DNA of 19,996 nt, from NCBI GenBank assembly GCA_041908795.1, contig JAYRER010000014.1, positions 1 to 19,996 on the forward strand, given 5' to 3'. Source of the DNA: CAYLHB01 sp041908795 (GTDB taxonomy: Bacteria > Patescibacteriota > Minisyncoccia > Phycocordibacterales > UBA12088). Shown in pieces: positions 6,393 to 12,263 of the stretch; position 1 is the stretch's first letter, and every line of letters starts with the position of its first letter. Made by a program: the position numbers and the translations under genes. The notes beneath the pieces are model-generated. The model searched no databases and was not told the DNA's origin. It saw only the letters and a list, made by a program, of their open reading frames with translations.

Positions 6393-6459
6393 ACGTATAT
6401 TCTACGACTAGACTGTTAATGTCGTAGAGGAATGTGTGCAAAATTTGGGGTACCGGTCA

Positions 6460-6701
6460 ACTAGCCAAAACATCCCGCTCTCTCTATCGTCACCAAACTC
6501 TTCACCCACAAAAGAAGCTTCTGGCATAATTTTAGCCAACTCACTTTTTAAGTATTTCTCAACTGCCTGGTCGATCTCAGTAACATCATCGGTAGCTGAT
6601 CCACTTTTGTATTCCTTTACTTCGATATTGCCAAAATGCGGGAGCGTCAGGTCTCTTGTAGCTTTGATTATTTTGATTATTTCTTGAGTTTTAATTTCCA
6701 T
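6460..6701 (-). pseudogene. Inositol-monophosphatase family gene, N-terminal fragment
   Basis: Enzymes of this family hydrolyse phosphate from inositol phosphates or related sugar phosphates using Mg2+. The fragment has the N-terminal helix, SGSATDDVTEIDQAVEKYL (start of the substrate-binding lobe), SFVGEEFG (metal-ligand Glu of the GEE motif), and FWLV. That last run begins the WxVDPxDGT metal-binding motif. The insertion sequence starts right after this Val, so the essential DPxDGT and all of the second lobe are missing: ~80 of ~260 residues remain. The ATG is 2 nt after the stop of the HD gene, as in an operon. Base composition is visibly A+T rich compared with the flanking host genes. Confidence 0.85.
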
Positions 6702-6703
6702 AT

Positions 6704-7306
6704 TTATAGTATTTCTTTTAGACTTCTATTACCAAAAACCCTCTTAAGAGCTTCATAGTCTGCTTTAACCTCGTTCTTTTCATCATCAAAAAAGATTTTA
6801 GAACCGTAATCTCTTTCAACCTTTTCTTCAAACCATACTTGCCATGCCGCTAAAGATTTTGCACTCGTTGGCATGTTTTTATAGCAAAGCACTGTAAAGA
6901 AGCTTGTTTGTAAATGAAACATTGCATCTGCCGTTGCTAATACTTTACCTTCAAGAGTAGTTGGGAGATTACCCGGCCTGCATGAGTGTGGTCTCACAAT
7001 AATTTCCATGATCTCTCTAGCTTCTTCTTCAGTAAAATCTGTCTCTTTTAACACTTCGTAAGCTTTAGTCTCAGACCAGGCATTAAACTCAGGATTGTCT
7101 CTCTCATATCTTGAGTCAGCCAAGTCATGTAGTAAAGCTGCCGATACTGCCTTCTCTTCATCCGCATTATATTTAGTGGCTAGTTGTTTAGTTTTATTAG
7201 CTACCCATTGGACATGATTATTCCACATCCATAGACCCATTGGTCTCGACTCTGGATTTTCGTAGAGCAGTTTAACTGCGGTAAAGACTTTTTGGTCACG
7301 TTCCAT
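6704..7306 (-). CDS. HD-domain hydrolase
   Basis: A 200-residue HD-superfamily phosphohydrolase candidate. H31 (WNNHVQWV), the H60-D61 doublet in SAALLHDLADSR, a later His in IVRPHSC and an Asp in LATADAMFHL give the H...HD...D metal-binding series. Members act on nucleotides or phosphate esters; the substrate here is unknown. It is the only intact gene of a three-gene fragment, flanked with 2-nt gaps by a truncated YdcF-like gene upstream and a truncated inositol-monophosphatase gene downstream. All three are A+T rich and bracketed by insertion-sequence DNA, which points to import or relocation as a block. Confidence 0.85.
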   Translation of the reverse strand: MERDQKVFTAVKLLYENPESRPMGLWMWNNHVQWVANKTKQLATKYNADEEKAVSAALLHDLADSRYERDNPEFNAWSETKAYEVLKETDFTEEEAREIMEIIVRPHSCRPGNLPTTLEGKVLATADAMFHLQTSFFTVLCYKNMPTSAKSLAAWQVWFEEKVERDYGSKIFFDDEKNEVKADYEALKRVFGNRSLKEIL

Positions 7307-7308
7307 AA

Positions 7309-7599
7309 TTATTTTATTAGAGTATTAGTATATCCTTCAGCTACAAGTAGCTCATAAGCTTCCCAAACATCATTGGGTATGTCTTGGGTAATTTGGAAAC
7401 TTTTTGTCGGGTATTCTTTTATTCTTTGTAAATCTCCAACCATCGCATGCAGCCAATGTTCGTTGAAATTAGTAGACTCATTTGGATATTCCTCAAGAGA
7501 AAGATTTGGTGACGTAACAATGATGTCTACACTAGGCCACCAGACTTTTCCAGTAGCATAGGTACGACGCTCCATGTATGGTTTTTGCACTGCAATTAC
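7309..7599 (-). pseudogene. YdcF/DUF218-like gene, C-terminal fragment
   Basis: The genuine residues start at about VIAVQKPYMERRTYATGK and include VDIIVTSP, EEYPNE, MVGDLQRI and PNDVWEAYELLV. These resemble the C-terminal half of YdcF/SanA/ElyC-type DUF218 proteins (KPYMERR...). The N-terminal half is missing, replaced at 7600 by the end of an IS3-type element. The apparent ATG at 7614 lies in IS sequence and is not the native start. The stop is 2 nt before the HD gene. DUF218 proteins are linked to envelope or polysaccharide functions, but the role of this one is unknown. Confidence 0.7.
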
Positions 7600-7752
7600 T
7601 GAAGTGACCCCCATTCTTTAGACAGTCTTTTCCAGATACGGTGTACTCATCATACCGCTCGTGATGCGTTGCGCAAATTGTCGCGGCGGCATCTTGAGCG
7701 CGGAGTGAATACGAAGGTGGTTGTAGTACCAGACGGTACGGTAGATCTCTGC
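7600..7752 (-). mobile_element. Remnant of a second IS3-type element (orfB end plus terminus)
   Basis: The minus-strand frame 7752-7618 encodes AEIYRTVWYYNHLRIHSALK, then MPPRQFAQRI and a TAA. This is the C-terminus of an IS3/IS150-type OrfB, related to but distinct from the intact element's YNHSRIHTALLMSPKEFA. The plus strand from 7600 starts TGAAGTGACCCCCATTCTTT and continues into TAGACA, the look of an IS150-group terminal repeat. About 150 bp of the original ~1.2 kb remain. It abuts the truncated YdcF-like gene on one side and the tip of the first IS on the other. Confidence 0.75.
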
Positions 7753-7801
7753 ACAATCAAAGATGTAGAGAAGAGTGTGCAATGAAAGGGGTACCTTTCA
7801 T
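7753..7801 (-). repeat. 49-bp inverted repeat, right copy (orphan IS tip)
   Basis: A perfect inverted copy of 5298-5346, encoding only the last ~10 codons (TIKDVEKSVQ) of the first transposase on the plus strand. The rest of that IS copy is absent. It joins the remnant of the second IS at 7752/7753 and cuts a small ORF at 7800. Confidence 0.95.
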
Positions 7802-7968
7802 ATCCCCACATTGAGGTTGCTCGAGTCCTTAATGGTGTATGGTTGGCGGGTGATACGGTACTTGTGCCGATACCGGTATCCAAACTCAAGCCGCTCCTCT
7901 GGTGGCTGGGGCGGCAAGGCCTTAGGATCACGTACGACGACTTGGGAGTAGGTGAGGCGCATCAACAT
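7798..7968 (-). pseudogene. Short orphan ORF truncated by the IS tip
   Basis: A 56-codon frame from ATG 7968 (or GTG 7971). It starts MLMRLTYSQVVVRDPKA, continues with a Pro-rich PPQPPEERLEFG and an Arg/Tyr-rich YRYRHKYRITRQPYTIKD, and ends NLNVGI. Its stop TGA is the first three bases of the IS terminal repeat, so the natural C-terminus is missing. I do not recognise the family. Codon choice and GC content resemble the host genes more than the A+T-rich cargo, so it may be a host gene broken when the island formed. Confidence 0.4.
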
Positions 7969-8007
7969 CACCTAACAGAGTGCTGAACCTTGTTCTTTCG
8001 TTCATTC

Positions 8008-8034
8008 GCGGCGTCCATTCGGGCGCCGCTTTTG
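8008..8034 (+). terminator. Intrinsic terminator at the island/host boundary
   Basis: GCGGCGTCC (8008-8016) pairs with GGGCGCCGC (8021-8029, one G-U pair) around an ATTC loop, followed by TTTTG. No intact plus-strand gene lies directly upstream, so it may be the leftover terminator of a gene lost when the island formed. Confidence 0.65.
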
Positions 8035-8055
8035 TGTTGTGTGTGTTCTAGATGG

Positions 8056-8064
8056 TGTTACAGT
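8056..8064 (+). promoter_or_regulatory. Extended -10 box giving a leaderless msrB mRNA
   Basis: TGTTACAGT (TGn plus TACAGT) ends 6 nt before the ATG at 8071. Transcription would begin at the start codon itself. No Shine-Dalgarno sequence precedes the ATG. Confidence 0.5.
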
Positions 8065-8070
8065 GTATGC

Positions 8071-8478
8071 ATGAAAGCAGATGCAATGTGGCGTCGTGAG
8101 CTCACGGATGAGCAGTACCGAGTGCTGAGAGAAAGGGGGACCGAGTTACCGTTCTCCGGCGAGTATGTGCACCACCACGAGGATGGTGTGTACCGTTGTG
8201 TTGCGTGTGGAGCTGACCTCTTTCCGTCAACAAAGAAGTTTGATTCTGGTACCGGATGGCCGAGCTTTTCCGACGTGATGCGCGAGGGGAACGTAACGCT
8301 CACCGATGACACATCCCACGGCATGCGCCGTACTGAAGTGACGTGCACCGCATGTGGCGGGCACCTTGGGCACGTGTTTGATGATGGTCCACAACAGATG
8401 CCCGATGGTTCTTTGGGAACTGGGAAGCGCTATTGTATCAACTCGGTGTGCCTCGCATTTGAGCCGAATAATTTATGA
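8071..8478 (+). CDS. msrB: Peptide methionine-R-sulfoxide reductase MsrB
   Basis: A 135-residue enzyme that repairs methionine-R-sulfoxide in oxidised proteins. Two CxxC pairs, C43/C46 (YRCVACG) and C92/C95 (TCTACGG), bind the structural zinc. FDSGTGWPSF, SHGMRRTEV and GHLGHVFDDGP are the substrate-site motifs. The catalytic Cys is C122 in GKRYCINSVCL. A second Cys follows at 127 where many MsrBs have Ala, which is notable but not clearly functional. The open frame extends upstream to 7990, but the added residues are Cys/Arg-rich and not conserved. ATG 8071 follows a -10 box by 6 nt and gives a normal family length; ATG 8086 is possible. The stop overlaps the next gene (ATGA). Confidence 0.95.
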   Translation: MKADAMWRRELTDEQYRVLRERGTELPFSGEYVHHHEDGVYRCVACGADLFPSTKKFDSGTGWPSFSDVMREGNVTLTDDTSHGMRRTEVTCTACGGHLGHVFDDGPQQMPDGSLGTGKRYCINSVCLAFEPNNL

Positions 8479-8996
8479 TGCGATACGCTTTCATTGCCGT
8501 GGGTACAGTGTTAGTGGGAATACTGGTTGTGATCGGTCTCGCATTTTTTACTCTCGCAGAGCATACCTCTTTACCTATTCGGGGGACCAGCATGAGCGCT
8601 CCCGTTCAAATAGATCTACCACAGGCTCTACAGAACCAATACATTTCGTTTGGTGCACATACGTTTCAACTAGAAATAGCGGACACATATACCGCTCGCT
8701 TGCGCGGGCTCTCGGGGAGAGTCACGCTTCCGCGCGGGACGGGGCTTTTGTTTGTGTTCCCCGACGATGAGCGACATGGTATGTGGATGAAGGAAATGTT
8801 ATTTCCTATTGATATAGTATGGCTCGACAAAAATTTGCGCGTGGTGCATGTGGTTGAGGGTGTCGCACCCGAATCATACCCCGCAGAGTCGTTTGTGCCG
8901 CCCACACCTGCCCGCTACGTGCTTGAGCTCAATGTGGGTGAGGTCGCAGGTGCGGGTATCGGTGTGGGTGTACAGGGTGTCCTCTCGACGCGGTGA
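8475..8996 (+). CDS. DUF192 family protein, membrane-anchored
   Basis: A 173-residue protein with an N-terminal transmembrane helix or uncleaved signal (about residues 4-27, FIAVGTVLVGILVVIGLAFF). An extracytoplasmic DUF192 domain follows: IADTYTARLRGLSGR, GLLFVFPDDERHGMWMKEML, PIDIVWLD, and ARYVLELNVGEV at the end. DUF192 domains form a small beta-barrel of uncertain function, often exported. The gene overlaps the msrB stop by 4 nt (ATGA), so the two are likely translationally coupled, which hints at an envelope stress or repair context. Confidence 0.9.
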   Translation: MMRYAFIAVGTVLVGILVVIGLAFFTLAEHTSLPIRGTSMSAPVQIDLPQALQNQYISFGAHTFQLEIADTYTARLRGLSGRVTLPRGTGLLFVFPDDERHGMWMKEMLFPIDIVWLDKNLRVVHVVEGVAPESYPAESFVPPTPARYVLELNVGEVAGAGIGVGVQGVLSTR

Positions 8997-9008
8997 CGAT
9001 TAAAAGAC

Positions 9009-9032
9009 CAAGGTCCGCGTGAGCGGACCTTG
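9009..9032 (-). terminator. Terminator of RNase P RNA
   Basis: CAAGGTCCGC/GCGGACCTTG form a 10-bp stem with a 4-nt loop. On the minus strand it is followed by GTCTTTTAATC, a U-rich tract, just past the mature 3' end of rnpB. Confidence 0.8.
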
Positions 9033-9068
9033 TGTCATGTGTGAGGTGGCTGTAAGCCGGATTCTGTA

Positions 9069-9160
9069 CCCGGCACTTTCTAGGTGTCTATTCTGCCGTT
9101 GTGCGACATCGTAGTGATATCACAAGTAATATAGCAGGCAAGCACCTAGAAAGTGCCGGG
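9069..9160 (-). repeat. Inserted stem in the P19 position of rnpB
   Basis: 9069-9086 (CCCGGCACTTTCTAGGTG) is perfectly complementary to 9143-9160, an 18-bp stem around a 56-nt loop. It lies between the conserved AATGACTATCG and ACAGAATCCGG blocks. Confidence 0.9.
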
Positions 9161-9210
9161 CGATAGTCATTTATCTGGGATGTACGTCACCGTACACCTC
9201 AAGCGGCACT

Positions 9211-9305
9211 CCCAGCACTTTCTAATGTTTGAGTACGTCACCCAAGAATGTCATACGTTGCTATGCGGTATCGGATTCGGTGCTCATTCGCTAGAAAGTG
9301 CTGGG
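9211..9305 (-). repeat. Inserted stem distal to P15 of rnpB
   Basis: 9211-9224 (CCCAGCACTTTCTA) is perfectly complementary to 9292-9305, a 14-bp stem around a 67-nt loop. Thirteen of its 14 arm bases match the arm of the P19 stem. It replaces the normal P16/P17. Confidence 0.9.
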
Positions 9306-9553
9306 CACGGCCTTGCACACAGGTAAGGATTTAGCCGTTTCACCCCTCGCTTACTCGCTACACGGGCGAGGTATACGAGAATTGATCCGTTTGCACGGAT
9401 CCCTCACTCTTTCGAGCTTGGCGTCACTGTTCGCACCTCGCGCGTCACCACGGACAGGCGTTACCTGCTACCTTTTCCCACATAGCGAGATGTGTGTCCG
9501 GACTTTCCTCAACCACTCATGGAGTGATTGCGACTACCTTGCCACCTTACTTT

Positions 9554-9582
9554 ATTATACTACATAATGGGAGAGTACGCCA
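9554..9582 (-). promoter_or_regulatory. rnpB promoter
   Basis: On the minus strand TGGCGT (9582-9577), 17 nt, then TATAAT (9559-9554). The predicted start near 9547 coincides with the 5' end of P1. Confidence 0.7.
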
Positions 9583-9633
9583 GTCTTGTGAGGTGTCATA
9601 GACACAGACGGTATCGGGTAGTAGCATGAACGT

Positions 9634-11352
9634 ATGGCGCGCGAGCACACACCCGCTCACCTCCAAGACGAACAACTTATTTCGGGAGTAGATACACTCC
9701 TCAAAACGCGCTACGCACCCGCGGCGATTGTGGTGGATGACAAGCATCAGGTACGACTGTTTCGGGGGAAAACAGGACCATACATTGAACATGCCCCCGG
9801 AGCCGCCAGTACGAGCGTGCTCACCATGGTGCGTGCGGGAATTCTTGAGCCGGTGGTGCGAGGTTTGAAGGAGGCGCGTGGAAAGGGATTCGCTACGGTG
9901 TCGCCCGTGTGGCTCGAGGATGACGGTGGTGGTGGCATGCTCGTCGCAATGGATATTCATCGTGTTGAGGTACCCCAGTCGCAAAGTGAGCGGCTGTTTT
10001 GTATTGTGTTTCGCATACTTGCGCGACGTAATAATGGAGAAACCCACGAGTATCCTCTTGAGGAAGCTCAGCGCGCGCTTGAATTGGTGACACTGCGTGA
10101 AGAGCTCGCGTACGTGATGGAGTCGGAGCGGGAGATGCGACAAGCATACGCGGGACTTGAGCGTGAGAACGCGCTTCTTCGGAGCGAGGCACGCATGGCG
10201 CTTAATGAGGCGGCTGAAAAGGAACAAGTGCTCACCCAGGAGCTCCGCGACGCGCACGAGCGGCAGGTTCTTTCTACCGCAATCCGTGAAAGTATCGGCG
10301 AGGGAGTGGTAGTTACCGAAGCGAATGGAACGATTATCCGTGTGAACGAAGCACTGTGCACACTTCTTGAGGCGCGTCGCGAAGATATGATGGGTAAACA
10401 GCTTCAGCATGTAGTACCCCTTGTGTGTGAAGGGACGCCCCTTACGCCACTAGAGCTTCCCACCACCATCGCACTCCTCAATGCACAAACGGGAAATCTT
10501 GCACCGGTCGAACGTATCGCAAGTATTGAGAGAACGGGGGGAGACCGGGTGCATGTTGCCGTGCTCGCTCGTGCGATTGAGATTGAGGGACGCATCATTG
10601 GTACAGTTTCAACCTTTCGTGACCTCACTAATATACAGAATGCGCAAATTGCAAAGGAGGAGTTTATTTCGCTCGCGAGCCACCAACTGCGCACACCACT
10701 CTCTGTTATTGCGCTCAACCTCGAGCTCCTGGAGCGGGGTGATGGAGCAGAACACTCTCCAGAATTTCGAAGCACACTTTTGACCATGAAGCGGGCGGTG
10801 AAGCGTATGGTTGAGCTTATGAATATGCTTTTGTCGCTCGCAAGAATGGAAGCGGGCTCACTCGAACCCTCCTACTCGCTTGTCTCGGTAACCAAACTTG
10901 TTCGAGAAGTCACGGAGCAACTTCAGCCGATGGTACGTGAAAAACAAGTGCGTCTGGAAGTTCGTTGTGATAAATCACTCAAAGTAAGGAGTGATCCGCA
11001 GTTTTTACACATGATTCTCCAGAATCTCCTTAGTAACGCGGTGAAGTACTGTAGACAGAATGGCAATGTGCGTTGCACCGCGGCCGCATATGGAGAAGGG
11101 GGTGTAGCATTTGCTGTCAAAGATGATGGCATTGGGATACCGTCATTGGTGCGTCCCAAGATATTCTCACGCCTCTTTCGTGCAGACAATGCGGTGCGTA
11201 CACACACGGAAGGGACAGGACTCGGTCTTTACCTCACTCACGCGCTTGTGGTAAAACTTGGTGGCGAAATATCATTTACATCGAAGGTGCATCAGGGAAC
11301 TACGTTTTATGTTAAACTTCCCGGACCTGCCCCGACACATGAGGGCACATAG
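9634..11352 (+). CDS. Sensor histidine kinase with CheB/CheR-type and PAS sensor domains
   Basis: A 572-residue, apparently soluble kinase (no transmembrane segment) that should autophosphorylate and pass phosphate to a response regulator. Residues ~15-110 (LLKTRYAPAAIVVDDKHQV, RGKTGPYIE, PGAAS) resemble the PAS-like segment of CheB/CheR fusion proteins. A coiled coil follows at ~145-210, then a PAS domain at ~215-335 (GEGVVVTEANGTIIRVNEAL). The H-box SLASHQLRTPL has H350. The ATPase domain has an N-box (QNLLSNAVKY), G1 DDGIGIP (498-503), an F-box and G2 GTGLGL (527-532). TAGCAT ends 6 nt before the ATG, with no Shine-Dalgarno. The 3' end overlaps the convergent response regulator by 46 nt, so transcripts would be antisense there. 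Confidence 0.92.
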   Translation: MAREHTPAHLQDEQLISGVDTLLKTRYAPAAIVVDDKHQVRLFRGKTGPYIEHAPGAASTSVLTMVRAGILEPVVRGLKEARGKGFATVSPVWLEDDGGGGMLVAMDIHRVEVPQSQSERLFCIVFRILARRNNGETHEYPLEEAQRALELVTLREELAYVMESEREMRQAYAGLERENALLRSEARMALNEAAEKEQVLTQELRDAHERQVLSTAIRESIGEGVVVTEANGTIIRVNEALCTLLEARREDMMGKQLQHVVPLVCEGTPLTPLELPTTIALLNAQTGNLAPVERIASIERTGGDRVHVAVLARAIEIEGRIIGTVSTFRDLTNIQNAQIAKEEFISLASHQLRTPLSVIALNLELLERGDGAEHSPEFRSTLLTMKRAVKRMVELMNMLLSLARMEAGSLEPSYSLVSVTKLVREVTEQLQPMVREKQVRLEVRCDKSLKVRSDPQFLHMILQNLLSNAVKYCRQNGNVRCTAAAYGEGGVAFAVKDDGIGIPSLVRPKIFSRLFRADNAVRTHTEGTGLGLYLTHALVVKLGGEISFTSKVHQGTTFYVKLPGPAPTHEGT

Positions 11353-11711
11353 CGCCCATTGAGTGCCATGTCAATTTTACTGAGGAGAGCGTCCGCAGTA
11401 CATGGTTTTGTTAGGAAGGCATAGACTCCTTTGTTTGCCATAAGAAGCTGAGCACTTGGGTGTGCGGAGAGTGCGACTATAGGTATTCGAGCCGTCGCCG
11501 GGTTACTCGAAAGTTCGTCGGTGACATCTCCTCCGGTCTTTCCGCTCAGTAAGTAGTCGAGCACTATAACATCAGGCATCTCTTCGAGTACAAATCTTGC
11601 CACGCTCTCGCGGCCGTTATGTTCCACAGTCTCATGCCCTTCCATCCGCAGGAGAGTGGCGACCGTCCTTCTCAACTCATCATTGTCATCAATCACTGCT
11701 ACTTTTGCCAT
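11307..11711 (-). CDS. Single-domain response regulator (receiver only)
   Basis: A 134-residue receiver domain with the acidic pair D8/D9, phospho-acceptor D52 (VLDYLLSGKTGG), S82 (ALSAHP) and K102 (LTKP), all needed for phosphotransfer. There is no output domain; a ~15-residue Gly/Ser-rich tail ends the protein. It is presumably phosphorylated by the kinase encoded convergently beside it and acts by protein-protein contact or as a phosphate relay. The 46-nt tail-to-tail overlap with the kinase gene is the notable feature. A CACAAT element 6 nt before the ATG could be its -10. Confidence 0.93.
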   Translation of the reverse strand: MAKVAVIDDNDELRRTVATLLRMEGHETVEHNGRESVARFVLEEMPDVIVLDYLLSGKTGGDVTDELSSNPATARIPIVALSAHPSAQLLMANKGVYAFLTKPCTADALLSKIDMALNGRYVPSCVGAGPGSLT

Positions 11712-11780
11712 AGAAGAATTGTGTCTTTAGAGTATGATCATTTCGCCAATGACGATATTGTACCAAGGCAAACATGAGGT

Positions 11781-11798
11781 ACACATGAAGTCATGTGT
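11781..11798. promoter_or_regulatory. Perfect inverted repeat at the zincin promoter (operator candidate)
   Basis: ACACATGA-AG-TCATGTGT is an 8+2+8 perfect palindrome ending at the TG of the extended -10 of the 11813 gene. It sits where a repressor dimer would block polymerase. It lies between divergent genes (response regulator minus, zincin plus). Confidence 0.45.
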
Positions 11799-11806
11799 GG
11801 TACAAC
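11798..11806 (+). promoter_or_regulatory. Extended -10 box of the zincin gene, leaderless
   Basis: TGGTACAAC (TGn plus TACAAC) ends 6 nt before the ATG at 11813, so the mRNA would start at or next to the start codon. Confidence 0.5.
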
Positions 11807-11812
11807 AGAGCT

Positions 11813-12226
11813 ATGGATGTCGAGATGGAGAATGCACCCTATGATTGGGATAGGTACGTTGCGGACGGTCTCGCCGCATTGCCGTTAACGTTTCGTGCAC
11901 GTATAGATAATGTTGCTATCCTCCTCGAGGATAGGCCGAGCAGAGCGGTACGACAACGCGAAAAGCTCACACAACATGAAACTCTTCTCGGGCTTTACCA
12001 AGGTATTCCGCTCCCACTGCGGGGGGAGGGATATGGGGTGGGCGAGACCCTACCCGACACCGTGACGCTGTATCGTGAACCTATCATTGAGGAAGCGGAA
12101 GGAGTGCCCGAACTCGTGCGGCAGGTGGTCATCGAGACACTGTGGCACGAATTCGGCCACTTTTTCGGACTAGACGATGACGAGCTCTTGCGTCGCGAGG
12201 AGTTGCGAAGTGTGCGCGAACGGTAG
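11813..12226 (+). CDS. Small zincin-like metallopeptidase family protein
   Basis: A 137-residue protein of the zincin_1 (PF06262-like) type: FRARIDNVAILLEDRPS, LLGLYQGIPL, LPDTVTLYREPI, and the zinc motif HEFGHFFGLDD near the C-terminus. The HExxH motif with a downstream Asp (HExxHxxGxxD) is complete, so it probably binds zinc. The biological substrate of the family is unknown. ATG 11813 is preferred over ATG 11795 because it follows a -10 box by 6 nt and matches the family start. The palindrome at 11781-11798 may control it. Confidence 0.85.
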   Translation: MDVEMENAPYDWDRYVADGLAALPLTFRARIDNVAILLEDRPSRAVRQREKLTQHETLLGLYQGIPLPLRGEGYGVGETLPDTVTLYREPIIEEAEGVPELVRQVVIETLWHEFGHFFGLDDDELLRREELRSVRER

Positions 12227-12263
12227 TGTGCGCAGTCTTTCGCGTGGTGTGCAGAAAAACCTC

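Larger units (their letters stand above)
5299..6459. mobile_element. Complete IS3-family insertion sequence (1161 bp)
   Basis: The ends are imperfect inverted repeats of ~26 bp starting TGA. The left end reads TGAAAGGTACCCC and then TGCACAC after six variable bases; the right end (minus strand from 6459) reads TGACCGGTACCCC and then TGCACAC with the same spacing. Between them lie orfA and orfB on the minus strand. Flanking bases (GACA on the left, ACTA on the right) do not form an obvious 3-4 bp target duplication. This suggests the element took part in a rearrangement after insertion. Its left end cuts the serine recombinase and its right end cuts an inositol-monophosphatase gene. Confidence 0.9.
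9043..9548 (-). ncRNA. rnpB: RNase P RNA (class A) with two expanded helices
   Basis: The catalytic RNA that trims tRNA 5' leaders. The 5' and 3' ends pair as P1 (AGGTGGC with GCCACCT). The P4 strands are intact: GAGGAAAGTCCGGAC on the 5' side and ACAGAATCCGGCTTA on the 3' side. GGTAACGCC and AGATAAATGACTATCG are other universal blocks, and P18 has a GUGA tetraloop (TGTACG-GTGA-CGTACA). The RNA is ~505 nt against the usual 350-420. The extra length lies in two hairpins, one distal to P15 (14-bp stem, 67-nt loop) and one in the P19 position (18-bp stem, 56-nt loop), which share the arm GCACTTTCTA. The usual GGU of loop L15 is not evident (GGGAGUGCC after the hairpin). A promoter lies at 9554-9582. 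Confidence 0.95.

Noticed and set aside
5299..7800. Classical composite transposon with two full IS copies
   Set aside because: The right side has only a 48-bp tip plus a remnant of a different IS, and both outer cargo genes are broken.
7532..7931. Minus-strand ORFs of 74 and 93 codons around the IS remnants
   Set aside because: They are out of frame with the transposase fragment and with the short ORF at 7798-7968 and cross mobile-element junctions.
9069..9305. Repeated GCACTTTCTA units as a CRISPR array
   Set aside because: Only two inverted pairs, inside RNase P RNA, with no direct repeats or regular spacers. No cas genes in the window.
9298..9567. 89-codon plus-strand ORF
   Set aside because: Lies antisense within rnpB; its sequence is explained by conserved RNase P blocks.
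9547..10410. 287-codon minus-strand ORF opposite the histidine kinase
   Set aside because: His/Cys/Arg-rich shadow frame of a clearly coding kinase gene.
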